Origin: Mytilus trossulus
Taxonomy: Eukaryota > Mollusca > Bivalvia > Mytilida > Mytilidae
Assembly: GCF_036588685.1 (NCBI RefSeq)
Contig: NW_026963295.1
Location: forward strand, 4,712,001 to 4,776,000
Direction of reading: 5' to 3'
DNA length: 64,000 nt
The notes beneath the pieces are model-generated. The model searched no databases. It saw only the letters and a list, made by a program, of their open reading frames with translations, and was not told the DNA's origin. The translations under genes were made by a program, and so were the position numbers. Positions 23,885-34,564 of this stretch are shown here, one piece after another. Within the stretch, counting starts at the first letter, position 1, and every line of letters begins with the position of its first letter.

Positions 23885-26310
23885 TTAGAAAATTTTGAAA
23901 ATTATTATAACAACAAAAATAGATAAAGCCAAAACTGTAAATTAAAACAGTATACATACTACACCGTTTACTAGTATAACATTTTGTTTGAATAACTTGT
24001 GTTCGTTACGTCGTTATTTAATTTTATGTCTTTGTGTTATAATACGATTTGTTTTAATATAAATGTTTAATTAACCGTTTTGCATTTAGTGCTGTGTTAC
24101 GTTTGTTCATCGCTAATGTTCGTATTGTTATGTCCACCATTCAGTGTTTGATGTGTTGTAAAAATGGGATTTGTCTGACTAAAGCTTTACTTCCATTTCT
24201 ATAAAATATTCCACATTTTTTGTCTTTTCATTCCGACATTCTCACTTCAGCTCATTCAGAAGAATGTCTAGTAGGTGGTCCCCTGTGTCCATACGGTAAA
24301 TTCAGAAATTATTGCGAGGTTTTTATTGCACCAGAGTGGTAAACGAAATAATTTAAACACGCATTTTTATATATTTTATATGCATTAAACAGGATTTTTC
24401 TCAAAATCGTAAAAATTAAAATCACATTTAAGTCTTAAATGACAAAATCGTAATAATAAATGAACGCAATAATTTCTGAATTTACAGTATTTTGGAGTAT
24501 TTTGAAATAATAAGCTTGTACTCAATAACTGCACACCATCTGTTTTGGTTGCACAAGGTGAACAAGTAGAAAGTCAAAACCAATTTGAGATGTATTATAA
24601 TAAAATTACATATGGCTTCCACTAATTTGTAAAGAAAAAGAGTTTTTTTTCAGTTAAAACGTTTTTTTTATATGTTGTTTGAGTTTTCCTTTTTACGTTG
24701 TGCAGTATGTATCGTTAATGTGCACCTGCGTTAGGAACAATTTATCATAATAAGATGCATTATGTCTTCTAAACATAGCAAAATGGTAAAAGTTTAATTG
24801 CAAAACCATGCGCTGAATATTTTACATGAATTTAATAGAAATACAGAATCACAATAATATATTAAATGCTAAAGTTTGCTTTTATGAATATATCATAAAT
24901 AAGTCATAAAGTTAGCATGCTAGAATATGTTTTCTTAAAAGATTTGTTAGTAATTTCTATTTTCATCCTCATTGAAAGAAATTAAGAAGAAGATACGGAA
25001 TCAGTCAGTTGTAGATTTTAATCCTGAATTGGAAAAACTTCGGATAAGCGTTTTTTTAACAGGATTTTGACGCTTTCAACAAGGCATTCTTACTGACATT
25101 GATTCTTTATCGTTGTAGGTGTCGCTTAGTTTGGGTGTCCTTGCGCATGATCAACCAGATGTAAATGGAAGAAGAAGGAAGTTTTTACTACAAAGTCACT
25201 TAAAATCGTTTATATTTAATATCAATTTTCCATTAAATGAAGAGACTTATAATTTCATACAAATTTTAAATGTTATTCTTTTTATTCGCCATGGACACCC
25301 ATACTACTGTGTACCGAGAAATAAGTTTGTTGTTTTTATTTGTTGTTTTTTCCATTAGACTTAAAGCGTCAAATACGTTTTGAGTTTATATTAGTCAGCA
25401 CACAAAGTCTTTCTATTTATAATTACCAGAAAATTGTACATAATTATAAGTTTAAAAAATAAAAATACACATCAATACTAAAGATGCGTCTTGCGTCGAA
25501 AATTATTTCAGATTTCACGATATACAGTAGTAAGGTAATCCCTGCATGAAATCTACTGTCTCTTATCAAGCGAGCAACACGGCAACTGTCATGATTTGTG
25601 ATATGTGAAACAGAATCTGCACCGAGATGACTCCTGTTTTTTTGTGTTGTTCCTGTTGTGTGAAGCCTTGTCTGTTATATGGTTGGGTTGGTGTCTCTTT
25701 GACACATTCCCCATTTCCATTCTCAATTTTATTTTGTTTGGTTTTTAGAGTTTTGTATATAAGTAATTGTATTTCCTGGATCTTTCGTTTTTCCAAGCCA
25801 CTATCAACTCATTTTAGACTTATGAGTATGTGTATCCCTTTATTATCTCGCCTCTCTTACTCTTCATCATTTGGTCGAGATTTTTTAGTACAAGTGTGTA
25901 TTTGTTTTTACTTAATTTTTTTCATAACTGTCAATTGGTGCTATACTATAAGCATGTGTTTTCAACATTTGGATTAATATTTTAGCGACTTTTCGCTAAC
26001 CAAAAACTTCCCACAGGAACGATTTCTAACCGTTCTTACCACCTAGAAAACATTTCTTTAGTAGGTTCTTGGTACGCAAGTAGTTGCTAAAATCTTAATA
26101 CAAATGTTGAAAACACTTGCTTATAGTATCGCACCGATTGCCATTTGATATTTAACGATGCATTATTACAAATTCCATCGAAATGATGTGTTCATAGTTG
26201 TATTAAAGAGAAACAACAAGCCGTTGATGTTCCTTATCTTATTAGCAGAGCTAGGTTCATGGAAGGTTGACATGTGCAACACATATGTTCAGTTAGCATA
26301 ATTCCGTAGA
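23885..26310. other. Intergenic, mostly unremarkable
   Basis: AT-rich DNA with no supported gene. A repeat fragment at about 25625-25720 (GTTGGTGTCTCTTTGACACATTCCCCATTTCC) belongs to the family at 30041-30300. The frames at 25119 and 25627 fall in or beside such repeats. A pair of matching segments in opposite orientation lies near 25935-25980 and 26095-26140 (CAATTGGTGCTATACTATAAGCATGTGTTTTCAACATTTG and its inverse). Confidence 0.5.
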
Positions 26311-26313
26311 TAG

Positions 26314-26520
26314 ATATAGGAAGATGTGGAGTGAGTGCCAATGAGACAACTCTCCATCCAAATAACAATTTATAAAAGTAAACCATTATAGGTCAATGTA
26401 CGGCCTTCAACACGGAGCCTTGGCTCACACCGAACAACAAGCTATAAAGGGCCCCAAAATTACTAGTGTAAAACCTTTCAAACGAGAAAACCAACGGTTT
26501 AATAGTTCGAGTTAATATTT
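26314..26520 (+). repeat. Dispersed repeat (GGAAGATGTGG...GGCCCC family)
   Basis: Contains GCCAATGAGACAACTCTCCATCC, ACGGCCTTCAACA and AAAGGGCCCC blocks that recur at 36401-36600 and 45627-45825 on the same strand, and inverted at 27300-27440, 30500-30655 and 37555-37705. Non-autonomous and abundant; the exact class is not known to me. Confidence 0.8.
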
Positions 26521-26969
26521 TTTTTCGGCTTTTGAGCTGTTAACTCCAAGATGATATCAATTTAAATGCATAGATACATATATCAGACTGGCTTTAAACA
26601 TGATGTATCAAACATGTACTTGTAAGACACAAAGAATTTACAAAAAGGTTAAAAGACAATCACTTAACACCATAACTATACATACTACAAAAGTACGACG
26701 ATGTGGTATGCTTACCAATTAGATCACTATCATAAACAGACAATATTAGTAGAAGGTATCATCTCTATGCCGAAGTGCGGCTTTCAACAATGAGATAAAC
26801 TCATACCTCACATGGTAAATTAATTGGAGGGATTTAACACTTGCTTTTTCCAAATCAATAGCTGCTGAAATGATTGTGCCAGTAAAATTTGGAAATCTAA
26901 TAGCGGGAAACTGCACTAGTGATTTCAACTGTTAAATGAAGATCGGTATAGACGGATGAGCCCTCTCTC

Positions 26970-27440
26970 TTTATTTGATGTTTCAATGGAGAGAAAATTA
27001 CTTAGTGTCGTTTCGTTGTTGGGATGTACAAGTACCCGGCCACGTCCACTCTGTTTTTTTTAGATGTATTTCTTTTTCGTATCGATCTGATGAGTTAAGC
27101 CTTTTTCAACTGATTTGTATAGTTTGTTCGTATGTTGTACTGTTACACCACTGTCCCATGTTAGGTGGAGGGTTGGGTTCCCGCTAACATGTTTAACCCC
27201 GCTACATTCCGTAAACGTATGTGCCTGTTCCAAGTCAGGAGCCTGTTATTCAGTGGTTGTCGTTTGTTGCTGTGTTACATATTTGTTTTACATTTGTCAT
27301 TTCGGGGCTTTTTATTACTGACTATGTGGTGTGGGCTTTGTTCATTGTTGAATACCGTACGGTGCATGACCTATAGTTATTAGTTTCTGTTCAATTTCGT
27401 CTCTTGTAAAGAGACGTCTCATTCACAATCACAACACATC
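26970..27440 (-). repeat. Longer copy of the same dispersed family, inverted
   Basis: Reverse complement matches 36401-36860: the pieces for GTACCCGGCCACGTCCAC, GATGAGTTAAGCC, CCACTGTCCCATGTTAGG and CCAAGTCAGGAGCCTG appear in the same order. The open frames at 26975, 27115 and 27165 are inside this repeat and should not be called as genes. Confidence 0.8.
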
Positions 27441-28280
27441 TTCTGTTTTAGTGCATATATTATTTTACAGTAAAGGATTATAATAAGAAACTGCAAGCTG
27501 GTCTGAGAATTCGTAATTTGCAAATCAGATAAGAAATCCGTGCCTTTTGCTTTCTAAATGTTAAATCCGCTACAAGATAACAAAACGAAGACCTTCAACA
27601 AAAAACATTTCCATGCACTAGGAACTGTGAAATCGTAGCCCGATCCCTAATTTGACATATACCTTAAACTGTTCACTTCATAATGAACATATATAAAAAG
27701 TGTCCAACTTTTATGCCAACAAACTACCCTAAACCTGGTCTTAACCGCCTGATACTTGAAGACCGGACGCACGAATCGGGAAAACATAATGTGAACAAAT
27801 GTAACTTCATTTGTCATAATTGTCCACAGATTGTACCTTTATAAGTACAAATAAATTAAAGACCACAATTAGAACAAATATAAACATTTTTTTCAAACCG
27901 GGCTGAAGTACTTTTTTCAAGTAAATAAAAAAACAATGTCCAATTAAAATCACCAGACTCAAGCTGACAGCCAATTTAGATAGCAGCCAATTTTCACGAT
28001 ATCTTTAAAAACCAAAGAACTGTCAAATGTCTGTGTTAACGATTTTATAATTAAAACGTATTATTATGTAAAGGTTTGAATGTAAGAATGTTAGAAAGGT
28101 TAATTCCATAATCAACAGACTGCCTACAGTAGCTAAGAACTAGAGTCTAACCACAATAAAATTCTAAAACCTAAACACAAACAAAACATATTAGCACAAA
28201 CAATACAACACTTCGTTTTTAACTAGATATAAGACTGTGGATTCTGACTCAGAATAATAAGGCTGTTGGTTAAGGTACAG
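27441..28280. other. Intergenic, nothing recognised
   Basis: No coding frame, RNA gene or clear repeat was seen. Confidence 0.4.
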
Positions 28281-28281
28281 A

Positions 28282-28432
28282 GGCGGATCTAGCCATTTTA
28301 AAAAGGGGGATTCCCAACCCAGGATAAAAGGGGAGGGGTTCCAACCACATGTCCCCATTCAAATGCATTGATCGTCCAAAAAAAAAAGGGGGGTTCCAAC
28401 CCCCGACCCCCCCCCCCCCTTTGGATCCGCCA
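28282..28432. mobile_element. MITE-like repeat with GGCGGATC ends
   Basis: Begins GGCGGATCTAGCC and ends TTTGGATCCGCC, an inverted pair of about 9-10 bp. The interior has G-rich and C-rich runs and the block CCCCATTCAAATGCATTGAT. Related copies lie at 41085-41205 and 63777-63912, and a fragment lies near 41403-41445. Confidence 0.7.
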
Positions 28433-28440
28433 ATGAGGTG

Positions 28441-28810
28441 GCATGTATTTCCTGCCATCTATTTATTACCTTGTGAACCTGCGTGATAACAATAATGTTC
28501 CTTACTTCGTAAATACAATCCCCTTCCCTTGTGACCTACCGAATTGGACTATTTACCGGATTTGTTTTAAAATAAGCAACACGACGGGTGCCACATGTGG
28601 AGCAGGATCTGCTTATCCTTCCGGAGCACCTGAGATTACCCCTAGTTTTTTAATGGGGTTCGTGTTGATTATTCTTTTTTTTTATGTTGTGTGTACTATT
28701 GTTTGTCTGTTTGTCTTTTTTCATTTTTAGCCATGGCGTTGTCAGTTTATTTTCGATTTATGAGTTTGACTGTCCCTTCGGTATCTTTCGTCCCTCTTTT
28801 AACCAAAAGG
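28441..28810 (+). repeat. Dispersed repeat ending in the CCATGGCGTTGTCAG block
   Basis: The 3' part (28731-28805) recurs at 40550-40622 and 18290-18370, and the upstream TTTGTCTTTTT stretch is also shared with 40520-40550. The frames at 28443 and 28684 are repeat-derived. Confidence 0.6.
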
Positions 28811-29312
28811 CGCAGTGTAGTTGTTCTAGTGAAAATAAGGTTAGTCAAAATGTTCTCGTGATAAACATTTATTTGTTTTTACACTTCTACAATAGTAAAA
28901 TCATAAATATTAAACGTTACCAGTCATCAGTATTTTTTTGAAGGGTGTGTGGAGTATGTATGCATGCAAATTTATTGACTATGTGTTGTTTGCGTAACGT
29001 CCAGTATAAACTATTAAACATATACAATGGTACACTAAATGCGAAATTAAAGTTTGCCCTTTTACTTTTAAAAAAAAAATATTTTACTTATATGTTATGT
29101 CCTTTTTATAAAACAAACAAAGCATATGTTTGAACATTGTTAAGTATTTTTATAAATGTTCATATAATAATGCTCACAGCATGTATACATGTACATTTGC
29201 AATACACATTTAAAGCAAATGTTTCTCGTGTCACTCTACAGTCGTTTCAAGTGCATCGTTATTTATATATCAGTAACATTGATAACATATATATCTTCTA
29301 GTATTTGACGTT

Positions 29313-32300
29313 TCAAAGTTCGTCATGTTTAGGTACGAATTCATCATAAGTTATAATTTTGTCTTTGTTTTTGTCGTAGCTATCCATAAATGTTTGAACT
29401 GTTCTTTTAAAATCTTGATCGTCCTGATTCAACCCTTTACTTGACAAAAATGTTGAAACCTACAATAAAAAAACCAATGTATCATGACAATAGAAATGTA
29501 TATAGCTATATTCTTACATCTTCATTTTATCAAAAAATAAAATCACAAAAATACTAGAAAATTCAAAACGGAGAGTCTCTAATCAAGTGGCAAAACTTCA
29601 GTCACATCAAACGAATGGATATCAACTATTATATTCCTGACTTGGTATAGGCATTTTCTTATGTAGAAAATGGTGGATTGAACCTGGTTTAATAGCTAGC
29701 TAAACCTCCTACTTGTATCCCAGTCGCACCATAACTATTTACAATGTATGTTAGATGTGTCTGTTTAAACCTATTGAAAAGATCCGTTAGTTTATAAGAG
29801 AGTTCAAGACAGCCCACTATAACTTTCAATAGTGCTTTTTGTATATTCTGAACTGTAAAAAACAGCTGAACCAGATGAATATAAAAAAGAATCTGAAAAT
29901 TGTGGAACCGATTGTTAGATCTAGTCCGAAAATATAAAATTGTCCAGATAGCTTTCCGTCATTGGACACGTTTAAAAAGGTACCTTTTTTTTTGTGAATA
30001 CTGAAATATGGACATACATACCCCACCGCAATTTTGCGCCTGTTCCAAGTCAGGAGCCTCTGGCCTTTGTCAGTCTTGTATGATTTTTAATTTTAGTTTC
30101 TTGTGTATTATTCGGAGTTTAGTATGACGTCCATTATCACTGTACTAGTATACATATGTTTAGGGGTCAGCTGAAGGACACCTACGGTGCGGGAAATCTC
30201 GCTACATTGAAGACCCATTGGTGGCCTTCGGCTGTTGTCTGCTCTATGGTCGGGTTGTTGTCGCTTTGACACATTCCCCATTTTCTTTCTCAATTTTATG
30301 CTACACTATTATTTCATATTAGGGTAAAGGAGGTGCAATTTAAAAAGTTTAAATCTGCTGCATTTGTTTGCAGATGTCCTAATTCAGGAACCTGTTGTTC
30401 AGTTGTCGGTTGTTGATGTGGTTCATAAGTGTTTCTCGTTTTTTTTTATAAAGATTAGACCAAGATTAGACCTTTGGTTTTTCTGTTTGAATGGTTCTAC
30501 CTTGGTCAATTTTTGGATCCGTTGATAACTTGTTGTTCGGCATTAGCCAAGGCTTCGTGTTGAAGTCCGTTTTTTGACCTATAATGGTTTACTTTTACAA
30601 TTTTTTTACTAGGACAAAGAGTTGTCTCATACCATATCTTCTTATATCTACATACAATTTATGTGAATATCCGAACAATAATGATAAATGCATTTCTTGT
30701 GTTCCAAGCATTATCTTAATTTTATCCGGCATCCGCAGATTTTAACACACTCGAAAGGTTTTACACAAACTTGAAAATACAAGTTTTTGATTCATTTAAC
30801 ATGGCACAAATACCCGAGTTGTTTCAATTCAAAATACAAAGTCGAAATTCTCAATTTTATATTCTGTTGATTTTCAAATATATATATATATGGCAGTGCA
30901 GGCGATTTGGTGTCACGATATCACAGTAGCATGGGTTCGAGTCCCGGCGAGGGAAGAACCAAAAATTTGCGAAAGCAAATTTACAGATCTAACATTGTTG
31001 GGTTGATGTTTAGACGAGTTGTATATACATTATGTACACAGCCATGTATCACCATCATTGATGGCGATCCGATGGATACATCTGTTGTAGGGTTGTCACT
31101 GACTCAGACGTACTTATGAATATAATTATTTTCTGTGACTGTATCTTACATTAATTTGTAGGATCCTTTACTATAGATAATTTAGCTGATCTGTAACAAT
31201 AACATCTTCATGCCTTATATATCATGTACTGTAGTACGCCGCTAGATTAAAACTGACGTGGAAAGGTAACATATGGCCACCGAAAGCTCTTTTTTTGAGA
31301 GCCCAGGTGGTCGTGTGGTCTAGCGGGACGGCTGCAGTGCAGGCGATTTGGTGTCACGATATCACAGTAGCATGGGTTCGAGTCCCGGCGAGGGAAGAAC
31401 CAAAAATTTGCGAAAGCAAATTTACAGATCTAACATTGTTGGGTTGATGTTTAGACGAGTTGTATATATATATATATATATATGCTCATCTTAGATACCG
31501 GGCTTTTCTACGCCAGACGTGTATTTTGTCTCCAAATTGACTCATTAGGGACGCAAATGATTGTCCATATTTTTGTTAAGGAAAGAGATATTATTAACTT
31601 GAAATCTAAAGTACTTTGGAAATAGAATTTCTCTAATGATTTATAGGTAAAATAAAGGAAGTTTTGAATATTTTCTGAAAGTTCATTAGCAGATCTCCCC
31701 TTCTGGATAAGGCTTATTGATTCCACATGTTTCATTCAGAAATTTCTCAATAGTCATTATGTAATTGTGGTTTTGCCCGGAAATTAACCAAAGTAGGCTT
31801 AAAATGTCAATTGACCTAGTAATTTGACTTCAAAGGTTGACGTTGCGATGATTTCTGTGTTTTGTATATGATCGTATATAGTACATGTAGTATTGCTTTA
31901 TAACCTCCAGTTGTGTATGTTGTAAATAAACCTATTGTTGAATTCAGTTGTTATCTTCTAAGAGCAATTATGAATGTCTGGATCGAGTTTACAGAAAAAA
32001 GAACAATGGATGAAACGTGCATAGTGGACCAAAAATATAAAGGATAGAGAAATTAATTGGTTGGCAAAATATAAGGAATAGAGAAAAATGCCATACAAAA
32101 ATAGAGAATACAGAATCAAGTACCCCATCCATTTATTAATTTTTTTTTTTTTTATATATTTTTAGCACGTAACCATGTTTTAAGGCCGAAAAGTGTATCT
32201 GTCATGATAAACTATAATAAAGGGCTGAGCTTTAGCGCATGATACGCCCGTTGCTCTTTTAACTTGTCTTTTATGCTTTAAATGAATTTATATGATCAAC

Positions 32301-33669
32301 TAGAAATAGTGTGTGCCCTGTCAAATACCCCCCCCCCCAAAAAAAAAAAAAATAATAAATAAAAATGCACAAAAAAATTGGCACTATTAAGGTCAATAGA
32401 TATAAACAATTTATCAAAGTTGCATACAATTTTGTGAAAGTGTTAGTTATTGTCCCAAAATTGGAAAAAATCCCCCCTTTTTTAAGCATAAAAATTCATA
32501 ACACGGAAATGTAAAATCTGAAATTTATAAAAATTGAAAGGGAGCTTACATCAATAGATATAAACAATTCACCAAAGTTTCATGGACATTGGTGTAAGCC
32601 TTTTTGAGTTATTGTCCGAAGTGTTAAAAATCCCCCCTTTTTTTTAATAAAGCCCCATAAATCCAAAACTTAAAATCTGAAATTTATAAAAATTGAAAGG
32701 GAGCTTATATCAATAGATATAAACAATTCACCAAAGTTTCATGGACATTGGTAAAAGCCTTTTTGAGTTATTGTCCGAAGTGTTGAAAATCACCCCTTTT
32801 TATGAATAAAGCCCCATAAATCCAAAACTTAAAATCTGAAATTAAAAAAAAAACGAAAGGGAGCTTACGTCAATAGATATAAACAATTCACTGAAGTTTC
32901 ATGGAAATTGGTGAAAGTGTTTTGGAGTTATTGTCCGAAGTGTGGACGACGGACGGACAGACGGACAACGGTATACCATAATACGTCCCGTCTAAAAGAC
33001 GACGGGCGTATAAAAACTATATGCAACGCCACAAGATTCGGACAAGACATAGCGTATCAATTTGATAAAAAAAAAAACTCATTTACTGTAACATATCATT
33101 GAACACTATGAACATGTGATATGGGATCAATTTCCCCCCCGCATTAATCGTGTATTAAAACATTTAAAAGGACTTTTGGATGTGTTTTTGGAATAAGTCC
33201 AGATTATTATAATGTACTTCGACCCCTAGATGTTTTTTGATTGTGTCATTGGGTTGCTGTCTCGTCGATTTTAACCACATATCCGTTTACTCATACCTAA
33301 AGAATTGTTTACCTTCACTACATATTTGTGTTGTTCCAAATTCAATTTAAATCAGATGCGGATCAAAGGGCGAGGGGGCGGCCCATCGTTATTGAACAAC
33401 ATGTATACGACACATGTATTACTAGTAATTTTATGACGTTTGACAATTCTTACTGCAAAAGTTGGCTTGATAACCCCCCCCTTTTTTTTTCTAAATGCAC
33501 ATGACTTTAAATAAATTCTTACCTCTTTAAATGTTACTTTCTTATTCCCGTTAGTATCCATTTCGTCAAAAACTTTAGCAAGACTCGTTGCCTCATCTTC
33601 CTCGCAGATTGATAGTGTTATTAATGAACATAATATTGCAGCAATTAGGAAACTCGAACTCGTAATCAT
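29313..33669 (-). CDS. Small ER-lumen EF-hand protein with C-terminal HDEL (2 exons, 97 aa)
   Basis: Exon 1 is 33669 down to 33523 and exon 2 is 29459 down to 29313, with a GTAAG donor, a TTGTAG acceptor and phase 0. Residues 1-22 are a signal peptide ending in cysteine. The first EF loop is at 38-49 (DTNGNKKVTFKE), and the intron falls exactly after its last glutamate. The second EF loop is at 78-89 (DKNKDKIITYDE). The protein ends KHDEL, so an HDEL retrieval signal is present. The whole mature protein is one EF-hand pair, resembling the C-terminal EF-hand part of FKBP7/FKBP14, which also ends in an ER signal, but there is no isomerase domain. Its paralog lies head to head at 34565-38093. 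A likely role is calcium binding in the ER lumen. The 4.1-kb intron holds several repeats. Confidence 0.88.
29540..29705 (-). repeat. Dispersed repeat fragment, inverted
   Basis: Reverse complement of the family at 16378-16515 and 50205-50335, with an extra block GTAGAAAATGG...TTTAATAGCTAGCTAAAC that is shared with 58370-58435. Confidence 0.7.
30030..30300 (+). repeat. Dispersed repeat, copy of 38513-38805
   Basis: From CCTGTTCCAAGTCAGGAGCCTCTGG to GACACATTCCCCATTTTC the sequence is found again at 38513-38805 with about the same length. It contains AGTATGACGTCCATTATCACTG and GGTCAGCTGAAGGACACC. Non-coding. Confidence 0.85.
30500..30655 (-). repeat. Dispersed repeat (family of 26314-26520), inverted fragment
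   Basis: Contains GCCAAGGCTTCGTGTTGAAG and GAGTTGTCTCATACCATATCTTCTT, the inverse of blocks in 26314-26520. Confidence 0.75.
30880..31484 (+). repeat. tRNA-headed ~440-bp repeat, locus 1 (about 1.4 units)
   Basis: GGCGATTTGGTGTCACGATATC occurs at 30901 and 31342, a 441-bp step. The unit at 31301-31395 has a polymerase III A-box-like TGGTCTAGCGGGA and a B-box GGGTTCGAGTCCC (31374-31386), so the head is tRNA-derived. It is followed by a hairpin AAATTTGCGAAAGCAAATTT and the GTTTAGACGAGTTGTATATA tail with a TA microsatellite. The open frame at 30907 is repeat. The same unit recurs at 41658-42275. Confidence 0.85.
32236..33014 (+). mobile_element. Pearl-like element with ~159-bp tandem core and terminal inverted repeats
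   Basis: TAAAATCTG recurs at 32512, 32671 and 32830, giving a 159-bp tandem core of about three to four copies. A GACG-rich tetranucleotide run follows (about 32944-32970). The left end ATACGCCCGTTGCTCTTTTAA (about 32242) and the right end CTAAAAGACGACGGGCGTAT (about 32993-33012) are near-perfect inverses. A small hairpin CGTCCCGTC...GACGACGGGCG lies at the right end. This architecture resembles bivalve 'pearl' elements as I remember them. No protein is encoded. Confidence 0.7.
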
Positions 33670-34564
33670 TTTAGTGTTATGTCTTTATCTAAAAATATCA
33701 ATATCTTTAATACTTAACTACACGTGTATTTTCATCTTATCACACATGTTCATGTACTTTGTGAACTAATACACTTATAATGTACTAGAAGATAAAGATA
33801 AAATACTATAGATATATTAGAGGGTCGCGATGGAGTCTACAGAATAGAGAATATAAAAGCAAAAAGTGCAGAATAGAATAAAAGGCCAAAAATGTTAAGA
33901 ATAAAGAAACATGGCCTAAAATGCCGGTTTAATACAAAAATAAAGAAATTCAGTAAGGATCCCCATCTAAACCTTTATTGTTTTGAGTGTTCACGTACTA
34001 AATTATACATTAATAACATATATCTTTAATTAATTCAATTTATACTATATCGACAGAGTACCAATTTCTCTTCTTGTAAAAGAACACAAACGCTCAGAGC
34101 ACCAACGCGTGACTCGATCGGCATAATACGAAGTAGCAAGAGAATAGGGGAAGGCATCGGATTGATTAGGTTCTTAAGGTTTAATTTGTTGTCCTTCTTT
34201 TATTTTTTTTAAGTGGAAAAAGATTATTTACTCAACGTTAATTTTCAATGAGATACAGATCTATTTCTTGGCATAGAAACTGGCATTAACATCCCATTCT
34301 GACATTCTTAAAAAAGTCACGCAATTTCAAATGGTGTTTGCTCAGTTCTAAACTTTTTTCGTTTGCATTTTGTTTTCTAATTTATGAAATAATTTGGTCC
34401 CTGTCCTTACTATCGCCACACTATATATATATATATATATATATATGCAATTTGATTATGACTTTATCTTGTTCGGTCCTCTCATATCTTTTGATAAGGA
34501 AATATAGTCTCAAAGTTTGATGTGAAATATTGAACACACAGATAACATAGAACCAAAATACTCA
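33670..34564. promoter_or_regulatory. Shared intergenic region between head-to-head EF-hand/HDEL genes
   Basis: The start codons of the two paralogs (33669 on the - strand, 34565 on the + strand) are 895 bp apart with no gene between. The region holds an ACACGTGT E-box-like site near 33720 and a 22-bp AT microsatellite at about 34424-34446. A bidirectional promoter is possible but unproven; the spacing also allows two separate promoters. Confidence 0.35.

Noticed and set aside
27115-27383. Overlapping frames of about 70 codons
   Set aside because: All are inside a dispersed repeat that has an inverse copy at 36401-36860.
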